Shown here: piece after piece, positions 1-6,187 of the stretch
Layout of the letters: the number at the start of each line of letters is the position of its first letter
How positions within the stretch are numbered: the stretch's first letter is position 1
Virus record (IMG/VR): IMGVR_UViG_3300030101_002875
Span: 3,775 to 42,420 of that record
Origin: a virus
Length of the DNA stretch: 38,646 nucleotides
Direction: 5' to 3' (one strand)
The notes under the pieces: generated by a model
Databases searched by the model: none
What the model was told of the DNA's origin: nothing
What the model saw: only the letters and a program-made list of their open reading frames with translations
Made by a program: the position numbers and the translations under genes

Positions 1-211
1 GGCACAAGAAGCATTCTTTAACAAGTATGGAGGCGAACAGCATATACCTAAAGACTTAGAGAGACAAATGGAAGACTTTAGAGGCGCCATGCATGAATTT
101 GAATGTTATTTAAAAGATAAAAGCGGCGAAGAGTTAATGGAAGAAGAAAACAATTTAACTTTAGGTCAAGCAGTCGTAAAAGCTCTTAACAGTCTTGATG
201 CATCCAAATAA
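1..211 (+). CDS. 3' part of DnaA-C-like early gene (continues from 38396)
   Basis: The frame starting at base 2 is open from the window edge to TAA at 209-211 and encodes about 69 residues. Placed after the last two bases of the window (AT), base 1 (G) completes an ATG codon, and the frame runs on from the gene at 38396 with no stop. The joined product would be 153 residues. The first residues here (AQEAFFNKYGG) would be the last helix of a helix-turn-helix domain that begins at the far end. The tail is acidic (GEELMEEENN) and unrecognised. The stop overlaps the next gene by 14 bases. Closure of the reading frame is seen; circularity is inferred from it. Confidence 0.75.
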   Translation, partial: AQEAFFNKYGGEQHIPKDLERQMEDFRGAMHEFECYLKDKSGEELMEEENNLTLGQAVVKALNSLDASK

Positions 212-518
212 TAATAAAACCATGTTTAAAATTAAAGAATTCAACAAGGACTGTTTACGCGATCTAATCAGCGATTACGAAGTTATGATCATAAAGGAAT
301 ACGGATTAATTCCTAAGCACTGGCAAGATCGCATTGACGCAGCCAAAGAGTTTTTAAAGCTCGAAAAGGAACCAGTCGACGTCACTATCATCTGGGGTGC
401 AGATAAAGACTGGACCGAGAGTTATTCTTTTGACTCCGCAGAGGAGAAAAAGGCTTTTATAAAAGGCATTGAAAGTGCGATTGGTTGGCATGATTGGGAA
501 CCTAAAATAGAAGACTAA
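198..518 (+). CDS. hypothetical early protein, about 106 aa
   Basis: Unrecognised small soluble protein, acidic near the C-terminus, with a Trp-rich end (IGWHDWEPKIED). No signal peptide, membrane segment or metal motif is visible. Possible starts are ATG 198 (overlapping the upstream stop), ATG 222, or a TTG at 195. None has a Shine-Dalgarno; ATG 222 follows an A-rich leader typical of this genome and may be the real start. The stop codon overlaps the next ATG (TAATG), which suggests translational coupling in an early operon with the genes at 518 and 769. Confidence 0.65.
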   Translation: MHPNNNKTMFKIKEFNKDCLRDLISDYEVMIIKEYGLIPKHWQDRIDAAKEFLKLEKEPVDVTIIWGADKDWTESYSFDSAEEKKAFIKGIESAIGWHDWEPKIED

Positions 519-772
519 TGCACATTTGGAGATCTTTACGCCCTGATGGGGCGCCATGTATTTTTCATTTAGAATACGATCCGGAAACGTTGAAAATAAA
601 AAAGGGTTTAATGTTTCCTTTATCGCCTGAGCTTGATGATGAAGAGCCGCTTGTCGGAGAGGTGATTGATTTTACTGCGGATGCTTTACGCAATCAAATC
701 GTCATGGAGCCAATTGAATTAGAATTAGAAACAATCAGTGAGCTTGATGTCATGCTTAAACAATCATTATGA
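518..772 (+). CDS. hypothetical early protein, 84 aa; paralogue of 37975
   Basis: Unknown function. It is clearly related to the 78-residue product at 37975: both have an N-terminal aromatic/basic start (MHIWRSLRP / MNLHRFIRP), then LSPE, D-E-P, a DFT-x-D-x-L or EFT-x-D-x-L segment, NQI, EP and an acidic tail. It overlaps the preceding stop by one base and the next start by four (ATGA), so the three genes are probably translated together. In both copies a DnaA-C-like gene follows, so the pair is a conserved module. No catalytic motif seen. Confidence 0.8.
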   Translation: MHIWRSLRPDGAPCIFHLEYDPETLKIKKGLMFPLSPELDDEEPLVGEVIDFTADALRNQIVMEPIELELETISELDVMLKQSL

Positions 773-1137
773 AAACAGAAATAAAAAAGAAAAAGAGAAG
801 ACCTTATCGTAAACATAAAACAGACATTCCAAACTTTGTGAATAGGAATTTATTGATGGACCGTTGTATACAATCATTAACGGAGATGTCAGGCTATTCA
901 AAAGATCAAATTTATAAGTGCAACACGCGCGACTGCTCATGGTGGAGGAGGCTTGGCGTTTATATACTGGTACAAAAGATGGAATGGACCCAAGAGTCAG
1001 CTGGTAAAGCTTTTGGCATGAGTGCTTCAGCTGTAAACCAGATTTTAGATAAATTTGACAAGATGTTGGAAGAAGACCAATACGACATCCGGTTGGTTCC
1101 CTATATGGAAAAGCTTTACAACGATATTGCGCTTTAA
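769..1137 (+). CDS. early DNA-binding protein, DnaA C-terminal-domain-like (copy 2)
   Basis: The product has 122 residues. The N-terminus is very basic (KKKKRRPYRKHK). The middle and C-terminal part resembles the helix-turn-helix of DnaA domain IV: a Trp-Arg pair, an aliphatic helix (LGVYILVQKM), then W-T-x-E-x-A-x-x-A-F-G followed by SASAVNQILDKFDKM. This is the place where DnaA has its AFG-RDHTT signature. The same pattern recurs in the gene spanning the window ends (38396-211). Likely a sequence-specific DNA binder acting on an origin, operator or early promoter; the target is unknown. It is the last larger early gene before the terminator and integrase. DnaA likeness is judged by eye, not by a profile search. 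Confidence 0.7.
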   Translation: MKTEIKKKKRRPYRKHKTDIPNFVNRNLLMDRCIQSLTEMSGYSKDQIYKCNTRDCSWWRRLGVYILVQKMEWTQESAGKAFGMSASAVNQILDKFDKMLEEDQYDIRLVPYMEKLYNDIAL

Positions 1138-1141
1138 AATA

Positions 1142-1267
1142 ATGCTTTTATTATTTGGTTGTATAGTATGGGGTTTTTTGATGTTTGTTATCCTTAGATT
1201 TTTTGCTGTCTGTTCTCTTGACAAAAGGGATACTGGCAATGAAAATAAAAAAACTAAACATTCATGA
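1142..1267 (+). CDS. small membrane protein, 41 aa
   Basis: ATG 1142 lies five bases after the previous stop. The product has one long hydrophobic segment (about residues 2-25: LLLFGCIVWGFLMFVILRFF), then a charged, Lys-rich tail, as expected for a small single-span inner-membrane protein with its C-terminus in the cytoplasm. A longer version starting inside the previous gene (1055) is possible but would overlap it by 83 bases. Early phage membrane peptides often target host functions; nothing here shows which. Confidence 0.5.
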   Translation: MLLLFGCIVWGFLMFVILRFFAVCSLDKRDTGNENKKTKHS

Positions 1268-1322
1268 TGATGAGGAGTTAGAGGGGCGCATGCTTATATT
1301 CGGGTTTTGGTTTTCCCAATAA
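1239..1322 (+). CDS. possible 27-aa peptide overlapping terminator
   Basis: ATG 1239 to TAA 1320-1322 encodes a 27-residue peptide with a basic start (MKIKKLNIHDDEE). A weak AAAGGG lies upstream. It overlaps the end of the previous gene and the first arm and loop of the terminator hairpin, so it could be a leader-type peptide or simply chance. Weak call. Confidence 0.2.
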   Translation: MKIKKLNIHDDEELEGRMLIFGFWFSQ

Positions 1323-1344
1323 GTGTGCGTCCCTTGCTTTTTTT
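1282..1344 (+). terminator. strong intrinsic terminator between early genes and integrase
   Basis: Bases 1282-1297 pair with 1319-1334 as a 16-bp stem with three G-T wobbles and no bulge. The loop is 21 nt and could form a small inner GGG/CCC stem. A run of seven T follows (1338-1344). It would end rightward early transcription before integrase, so integrase needs its own promoter or readthrough. Confidence 0.8.
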
Positions 1345-1348
1345 ATAA

Positions 1349-1367
1349 ATTGTTATAATATTACAAT
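1349..1367 (+). promoter_or_regulatory. operator-like palindrome containing a -10 box, upstream of integrase
   Basis: A 19-bp imperfect palindrome, ATTGT-TATAATATT-ACAAT, with 8 of 9 pairs matching, lies just after the terminator and 64 bp before the integrase ATG. Its core contains a perfect TATAAT (1354-1359), but no good -35 stands at 16-18 bp. A repressor or activator binding here would control integrase. Which protein binds is unknown; the DnaA-C-like products are candidates. Confidence 0.4.
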
Positions 1368-1430
1368 CAGGACCAATTTAGTACTGTTTATAAAAACCGA
1401 AATTAAAACCAACAAATGAAAGGGTAAAAG

Positions 1431-2543
1431 ATGTCAATAAGACCTAAAGGAAAAAAATGGCAGTATGACTTTATGTATGCTGGCAAGCGTTACAGAAAAA
1501 GCTTTACTGATAAAAAGGACGCACAAGCAGAAGAGTTAGATTTTAAAAGGCATCTTGAAGCTGGGTGGTCAATCGATAAGTTTACGAAGACGAGCGAACA
1601 AAAACAGAAACTAAAATCAGAGATTAACTTACAGGAGATGTTTGATTTAGTTTTGGATACTCACTGGAAAGGTAAAGCAAACTATGACAATGCCTTCAGC
1701 CATTCTAAAATGATCTGTGAGTATTTTGGTTCTAAGATGAAAGTAAAGGACATTGATCTTGTTGAGTTGAACGGTTTAAATCTGCATTTAAAACAAGCTG
1801 GTAACAGTGATGCAACACGTAAGCTAAAATTTGCTACACTTTCAACGGCCATGACTGAAGTTTTGAAGGCCGGATACATTCAATCAAAGCCGACCTTTCC
1901 AAAAATTAAAGTTGATAATGAAAGGTATGTTTTCTTTTCCCGTGAGGAAGAAGTAGAGATACTGGAATTTCTTGAAGCATCAGGCGAAGATTATTTTTAT
2001 GACTTTTTCTGCTGGCAAATGGATACTGGTTGCCGTCCTGGGGAATCAAGATCTATAAGACCTGAACATGTAAGGACAGATGACAATCTTGGATTGGTTG
2101 TTGATTTGTATGCAGAGAACACAAAGTCAAAAGTTAATAGAACGATTCCATTGACAAGACGAGCAATTGTCTCTTATAAAAACCAAGCTCACAGAGATAA
2201 ACTTTGGGATTATTGGACGAAGGAGCGAATTAGAACGGTGTGGGATAAGGTCAGAAAACACATGGGAAGAACGCGTGACAAGGATTTTGTCTTTTATTTG
2301 ACTCGGCATACTTGTGGATCAAGGATTGTTGAAGCGACCGGGTCTATCTATCTTGTAAAAGAGATGTTGGGTCATAAATCGCTAGAGCAATCTATGCGTT
2401 ACGCAAAGCTATCTCCAAGCAACCTTCGACAAGCTCTATGCGCTTTAGACAGGGGTCTGGAGTTAAGTGACAAAACAGTGACAAATGTGTCCCAATTTAG
2501 GGACAATTTAAAGTCTAAAAAGGAGAACAACAAGATAGCTTGA
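1431..2543 (+). CDS. int: tyrosine site-specific integrase
   Basis: 370 residues, normal for phage integrases. The N-terminus (about 1-45) is an arm-binding type domain (KKWQYDFMYAGKRYRKSF). About 66-150 is a SAM-like core-binding region. The C-terminal catalytic domain shows Arg202 (TGCRPGE), the beta-hairpin Lys at 232/234, Arg292 in LTRHTCGSR, His315 (LGH) and the Tyr324 nucleophile (MRYAKL). The usual first His of box II is Tyr289 here, a variant known in this family. ATG 1431 follows an AAAGGG-containing leader. An attP core lies just downstream and one arm-type repeat lies inside its last codons. It would insert the phage into a host tRNA-Leu gene. High confidence. Confidence 0.96.
   Translation: MSIRPKGKKWQYDFMYAGKRYRKSFTDKKDAQAEELDFKRHLEAGWSIDKFTKTSEQKQKLKSEINLQEMFDLVLDTHWKGKANYDNAFSHSKMICEYFGSKMKVKDIDLVELNGLNLHLKQAGNSDATRKLKFATLSTAMTEVLKAGYIQSKPTFPKIKVDNERYVFFSREEEVEILEFLEASGEDYFYDFFCWQMDTGCRPGESRSIRPEHVRTDDNLGLVVDLYAENTKSKVNRTIPLTRRAIVSYKNQAHRDKLWDYWTKERIRTVWDKVRKHMGRTRDKDFVFYLTRHTCGSRIVEATGSIYLVKEMLGHKSLEQSMRYAKLSPSNLRQALCALDRGLELSDKTVTNVSQFRDNLKSKKENNKIA
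2467..2483 (+). repeat. attP arm-type repeat, left copy
   Basis: GTGACAAAACAGTGACA. It contains two TGACA elements 11 bp apart (one helical turn) and lies within the 3' end of the integrase gene. A near-identical copy lies at 2711-2727. The two flank the tRNA-derived core at nearly equal distances (92 and 90 bases between), as expected of arm sites bound by the integrase N-terminal domain. Function is inferred. Confidence 0.6.
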
Positions 2544-2568
2544 AACGTATGTCCAGTATAGGTTTTAA
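2540..2568 (+). promoter_or_regulatory. weak promoter-like sequence before attP core
   Basis: TTGAAA (2540-2545), 17 bases, then TTTTAA (2563-2568, only a 3/6 match to TATAAT). Transcription would begin almost exactly at the first base of the tRNA-like sequence (2576). It could let the phage supply a promoter to the tRNA-Leu gene rebuilt after integration. Weak by sequence; kept because of its position. Confidence 0.2.
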
Positions 2569-2575
2569 GCTTTGT

Positions 2576-2620
2576 GCGGCTGTGGCGGAACTGGTAGACG
2601 CGCCAGATTTAGGTACTGGG
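2576..2620 (+). other. attP: attP core: 5' half of a tRNA-Leu(UAG) gene
   Basis: The segment reads like a bacterial tRNA-Leu from its first base: acceptor strand GCGGCTG, TG at positions 8-9, a D-arm with GGTAGACGC, then an anticodon arm CCAG-ATTTAGGTA-CTGG with anticodon TAG. After this the sequence no longer fits: there is no long variable arm, T-arm or acceptor 3' strand. It is therefore not a working tRNA but a shared core for integration into the host gene. A short frame through it (2540-2725) gives the false peptide AELVDAPDLGTGG, which is often mis-annotated over such tRNAs. Confidence 0.85.
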
Positions 2621-2710
2621 GGTTCTTATCGATTATTCTATAACCGTTGTCCTGCGGAGCTATGTCACCAGTCAAATACCAAAATACTGTTCTGCGAAAA
2701 CTTCTTGGAG

Positions 2711-2727
2711 GTGACAAAACGCTGACA
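2711..2727 (+). repeat. attP arm-type repeat, right copy
   Basis: GTGACAAAACGCTGACA matches the left copy (2467) in 15 of 17 bases, with the same 11-bp spacing between TGACA elements. It ends 12 bases before the RNA polymerase ATG, so integrase bound here could also affect polymerase expression. An inverted TGTCAC at 2663-2668 may be a further site. Confidence 0.6.
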
Positions 2728-2739
2728 TAATTTATCAAC

Positions 2740-5187
2740 ATGTTAGATCAGGACGACTTAAACAGAGAGATGGTTGAAATTGGCATAGGTCGATTTAACT
2801 CTCAGTGGAACAAAGCAAAAGAAAGCGAAAAGATATCGCGTTCAAAAGCCGGGCAAAGGCTCCTTAGAGATTTACTTCCTGAATACACAAAACAAGTAGC
2901 CACGTTGCTTGAAAGATCAAAGGGCAGACCTACGCGCTGGAAAGAAGACCTACAGCGTTTTGATCCCAAGGTGTTAGCCTTTGTTGCAATCAAAGTCATC
3001 ATGGACTCTATCGCTTTTAAAAAGACTATGGCTGCTACAAGTTATTGGGTTGGCCGGATGATTGAGCATGAAGTCAAGTGTCAGTTTTTGGTAGACACAA
3101 ACCCTGAAAAAGGAAAAGGAATTATTTTGGGAGCCAAGCGTCGCGTTACGAGTTCTCAGATGCGACACATCCAACTGTCGATGCGTAATGAGGCAAAGAA
3201 AAAAGGCATGCCGGAATTCGAGGACTGGTCACGTAAAGATAGAGTCAGTTGTGGTATGAATTTTGTTGAACTGCTACGTGCCTCGACTGGTTTGATTGAG
3301 TATTATTATTTTACTGAAAAGGGACGAAAGTATCCAACAAGATTTGTATCAGCTACGCCAGAGACTTTACAGTGGGTTGCAGATTTCAACAGTTACCACG
3401 CAGTGCTTGAACCTTTTTGGATGCCGACTTTAGATCCACCTGTAGATTGGAAAAATGTCTGGGTGGGTGGCTATAGGCCAAGTGAAAAGCTAAACCTTCC
3501 GCAAACGCCGTTTATAAAAACAGCAGACAGTTCTTTTTTAAGAATGATAAAGCCGACTGACATGCAGATTCCAAGAGAGGCTGTAAATCTAATTCAAAGA
3601 ACACCCTGGGAGATCAATGAAAGAGTTTTTGATGTTGTTGAGTGGGCTTGGAATAATGGCGTACCAATAAAAGGATTACCTGAACAAGACGATATGCCCA
3701 TACCTCCTTTTCCAGAAGACGGAGAAGAAAATAAACATGTTAGAGATAAGTGGGCTAAAGTTGCAAGGGTCATTCATAAAAGAAATTTATCAACACGATC
3801 AAAGAGAATGTTGACTAGCAAGATTTTAAGACTTGCAAGTAAATTTAAAGGTGAAAGGTTTTTCTTACCAAGCAATTGTGATTTTAGAGGCAGAGTTTAC
3901 AACACTCCGGTATTTTTAAATCCCCAGGGACCAGACTTATGCCGGGGTCTGATGCAGTTTTACAGAGAGGAAAGAATAAAAAATGCTGAAGGCGCAAAAT
4001 GGCTGGCGATCCACGGATCTAATTGTTGGGGTTATGATAAAGTTAGTCTCGAAGATAGAATAAAGTGGTCCTATGATTTTGGGGAGGATGCTATAAAAAT
4101 TGCTAGCGACCCTAAGTCCTTTACGCTTTGGCTTGATGCTGACAAACCTTTTAGTTTTTTGGCGTGGGTGTTTGAGTGGGCTGAGTATTATGAAAACTTT
4201 AAAAAAGGAAAGCATCGATTAAAGACGAAGATCCCGGTCATGATGGACGCAACCAACAACGGTTTGCAGATACTTTCTATTCTCACAAGATGCGACTATG
4301 GAACTGTAGCCACTAATTGCACTCCAAGTTCAACAAACACTCCGGCAGATATTTATGATGTTGTTAAAGTCAGGGCTGAATCCAGGATGCGCGAAGACGC
4401 TTCAAACAATCATCCTTTTGCTTCTACTTGGCTTGAGTATGGAATAAACAGATCGACAACCAAAAAGTGTGTGATGTGTTTTCCGTATGGACTTAGCAAG
4501 TATAGTTCGCGACAGTACATTGCAGATTGGTTTGACGATAAAATTCATGGCGATCAATGCCCCTCACCTTTTGATCAAAAAGAATATTACAAAGCCGTAC
4601 ATTATTTGAACGATAAAGTTTGGAACGCCATTGAAGAAGTTTTAGATTTGCCAAAGAGATGTATGGATTGGTTCCAAGAGGTTTCTAAAATCGCTTGTAA
4701 TAACGGACAGCCTCTTTGGTGGAAAACACCTTCAGGTTTTGTTGTAAAACAATCTTATAAAAAAATAAAAGACAGCAAAGTAAGCACTTGGATTTCAGGC
4801 GAAGCTATACACATAAAATTCAACAACACGACCGATCAGTTGAGTCCTCGTAAGCAAGCTAACGGCGTGGCGCCTAACGTAACTCACAGTTTGGACTCTT
4901 CGCTGCTTCATTTGACTGTTGTTTCTGCTAACAAAGGCACAAAGCAGCATAAAGGTATCTATGACTTTTCAATGATACACGACAGCTATGGAACCCACAG
5001 TCCAAACTGTCAGTTCTTAGCCGAGGTGATAAGAGATGAAGCTGTAAAAATGTTTACGCCTGATTTGTTGCGTGACTGGTTGGACCAGATTAAAAAACAA
5101 AACCCTGGCATAGAGTTTCCAGAGCCGCCCAAATACGGTTCTGCGGATGTGTCCTTGATACGGGACAGTCCGTTTTTCTTTTCGTAA
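2740..5187 (+). CDS. T7-like single-subunit RNA polymerase
   Basis: 815 residues (T7 gp1 has 883). It transcribes the middle and late phage genes. Catalytic Asp503 lies in DATNNGLQILS (T7 Asp537), Lys575 and Tyr583 in KKCVMCFPYG (T7 Lys631/Tyr639, same 8-residue spacing), and Asp748 in HDSYGTHS (T7 Asp812). The C-terminus ends in a Phe-rich DSPFFFS, similar to the T7 FAFA foot. The start ATG 2740 has no Shine-Dalgarno and lies 12 bases after an att arm repeat. The gene follows attP directly, so its 5' neighbour would change on integration. High confidence. Confidence 0.97.
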   Translation: MLDQDDLNREMVEIGIGRFNSQWNKAKESEKISRSKAGQRLLRDLLPEYTKQVATLLERSKGRPTRWKEDLQRFDPKVLAFVAIKVIMDSIAFKKTMAATSYWVGRMIEHEVKCQFLVDTNPEKGKGIILGAKRRVTSSQMRHIQLSMRNEAKKKGMPEFEDWSRKDRVSCGMNFVELLRASTGLIEYYYFTEKGRKYPTRFVSATPETLQWVADFNSYHAVLEPFWMPTLDPPVDWKNVWVGGYRPSEKLNLPQTPFIKTADSSFLRMIKPTDMQIPREAVNLIQRTPWEINERVFDVVEWAWNNGVPIKGLPEQDDMPIPPFPEDGEENKHVRDKWAKVARVIHKRNLSTRSKRMLTSKILRLASKFKGERFFLPSNCDFRGRVYNTPVFLNPQGPDLCRGLMQFYREERIKNAEGAKWLAIHGSNCWGYDKVSLEDRIKWSYDFGEDAIKIASDPKSFTLWLDADKPFSFLAWVFEWAEYYENFKKGKHRLKTKIPVMMDATNNGLQILSILTRCDYGTVATNCTPSSTNTPADIYDVVKVRAESRMREDASNNHPFASTWLEYGINRSTTKKCVMCFPYGLSKYSSRQYIADWFDDKIHGDQCPSPFDQKEYYKAVHYLNDKVWNAIEEVLDLPKRCMDWFQEVSKIACNNGQPLWWKTPSGFVVKQSYKKIKDSKVSTWISGEAIHIKFNNTTDQLSPRKQANGVAPNVTHSLDSSLLHLTVVSANKGTKQHKGIYDFSMIHDSYGTHSPNCQFLAEVIRDEAVKMFTPDLLRDWLDQIKKQNPGIEFPEPPKYGSADVSLIRDSPFFFS

Positions 5188-5226
5188 AAGCGAAAAACTA
5201 AACATAAATAAAAGGAATAAAACAAA

Positions 5227-5844
5227 ATGAGTAAATCAAATAACGTCGTAACAGGAGTAGGTAAAGCAGTCTATCCAAGACTTGTTGAGCCTGACTTTAA
5301 ATTCAACACTCAAGACGGAGAGTATTCTTGTCGGCTTCATCTTTCAAAGGAGCAATGGGAAGAACTTAAAGTCAAAGTTGATGCTATAGTTGAAGCTGGG
5401 TACAACAAAGCTTGTGCCAAAGAGGGAAAGGAAAAGTTGCACAGACACACGCCAGGTCCGATGAGAATCACGGACGAAGGCGACTATGAAGTAAGAGCTA
5501 AACAAGTAGCTAAAAAGCAAACTTCAAAAGGTGAAATCAATTTTTCTTTTCCGATTTACGACAGTCAGGGAAACAAAATTGAAGATCCACCAAACATTGG
5601 ATCAGGCTCAATGCTTTCTTTAAATTTGGAAGTAAGAACTTGGTTCGTCAACACGCTTGGCTTTGGTTACACTTTAAGCCCAAAAGGAGTCCAGCTTATC
5701 GAGCTTGTTGAATATGGAGGAGGAAGTACAGCCGAGAGTCTTGGATTCAAAGCTGTTGAGAATGGTTTTGTTAGTGAGTCATTAGAATTTGATAAAAGTG
5801 AAGAAGGCCAAACACAGGATAAAGCATCGTCGGTCCCGTTTTAG
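5227..5844 (+). CDS. single-stranded DNA-binding protein, T7 gp2.5-like
   Basis: 205 residues (T7 gp2.5: 232). A beta-rich OB-fold-type body (about 1-160; VVTGVGKAVYPRLVEPDF near the start, QLIELVEYGG at its end) is followed by a low-complexity acidic tail whose last residue is Phe (SSVPF). An acidic tail with a terminal aromatic residue is the feature by which gp2.5 contacts the polymerase and helicase. A leader with AAAGGA and then an A-rich stretch precedes ATG 5227. It coats single strands at the replication fork and promotes annealing. Family call rests on tail, size and position between RNA polymerase and endonuclease I. Confidence 0.88.
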   Translation: MSKSNNVVTGVGKAVYPRLVEPDFKFNTQDGEYSCRLHLSKEQWEELKVKVDAIVEAGYNKACAKEGKEKLHRHTPGPMRITDEGDYEVRAKQVAKKQTSKGEINFSFPIYDSQGNKIEDPPNIGSGSMLSLNLEVRTWFVNTLGFGYTLSPKGVQLIELVEYGGGSTAESLGFKAVENGFVSESLEFDKSEEGQTQDKASSVPF

Positions 5845-6187
5845 GTCCGGCTTTGAGGAAACAGTAGCTCTCTCCCTGAAAAGGGAGGGAGTTGAGTTTG
5901 AATATGAAACTTTAAGGATTAAGTATGTGAAGCATGCAGTTTACACTCCCGATTTTATTCTAGGTAACGGCGTTATAATAGAAGCTAAGGGCTACATGCC
6001 TCCGAAAGATAGGACGAAACATATTTTAATCTCACAGCAGCATCCGGAATTGGACATAAGATTTTTGTTCCAAGATGCACATGTCCGCATTTCAAAAACC
6101 AGCGCGACCACGTATGCCAAATGGGCGGACCGACATGGCTTTAAGTGGGCGCATAAAAAAATACCTACATCATGGACGCAACCTTAA
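5789..6187 (+). CDS. endonuclease I, Holliday-junction resolvase, T7 gp3-like
   Basis: 132 residues from a TTG start at 5789; a GTG at 5798 is the alternative, and no ATG is available. It overlaps the preceding gene by 56 bases in another frame. The active-site residues stand as in T7: Glu23/24 (SGFEE), Asp55 (YTPDF), Glu65 and Lys67 (IIEAKG). The dimeric enzyme cuts branched DNA, degrades host DNA and resolves concatemer branches before packaging. It overlaps the next gene by 16 bases. Strong call; only the start is uncertain. Confidence 0.93.
   Translation: MIKVKKAKHRIKHRRSRFRSGFEETVALSLKREGVEFEYETLRIKYVKHAVYTPDFILGNGVIIEAKGYMPPKDRTKHILISQQHPELDIRFLFQDAHVRISKTSATTYAKWADRHGFKWAHKKIPTSWTQP

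Noticed and set aside
1218-1246. Sigma70 promoter TTGACA at 1218
   Set aside because: The -35 is perfect, but the -10 at 17 bp (GAAAAT) is poor, it lies inside a coding frame, and a terminator follows 40 bases later.
2576-2660. Functional tRNA-Leu gene
   Set aside because: Only the acceptor 5' strand, D-arm and anticodon arm are present; no variable arm, T-arm or 3' acceptor strand follows.
2540-2725. 61-aa frame through the attP region
   Set aside because: It translates the tRNA-Leu fragment (AELVDAPDLGTGG), a well-known false protein; the DNA is explained as an attachment site.
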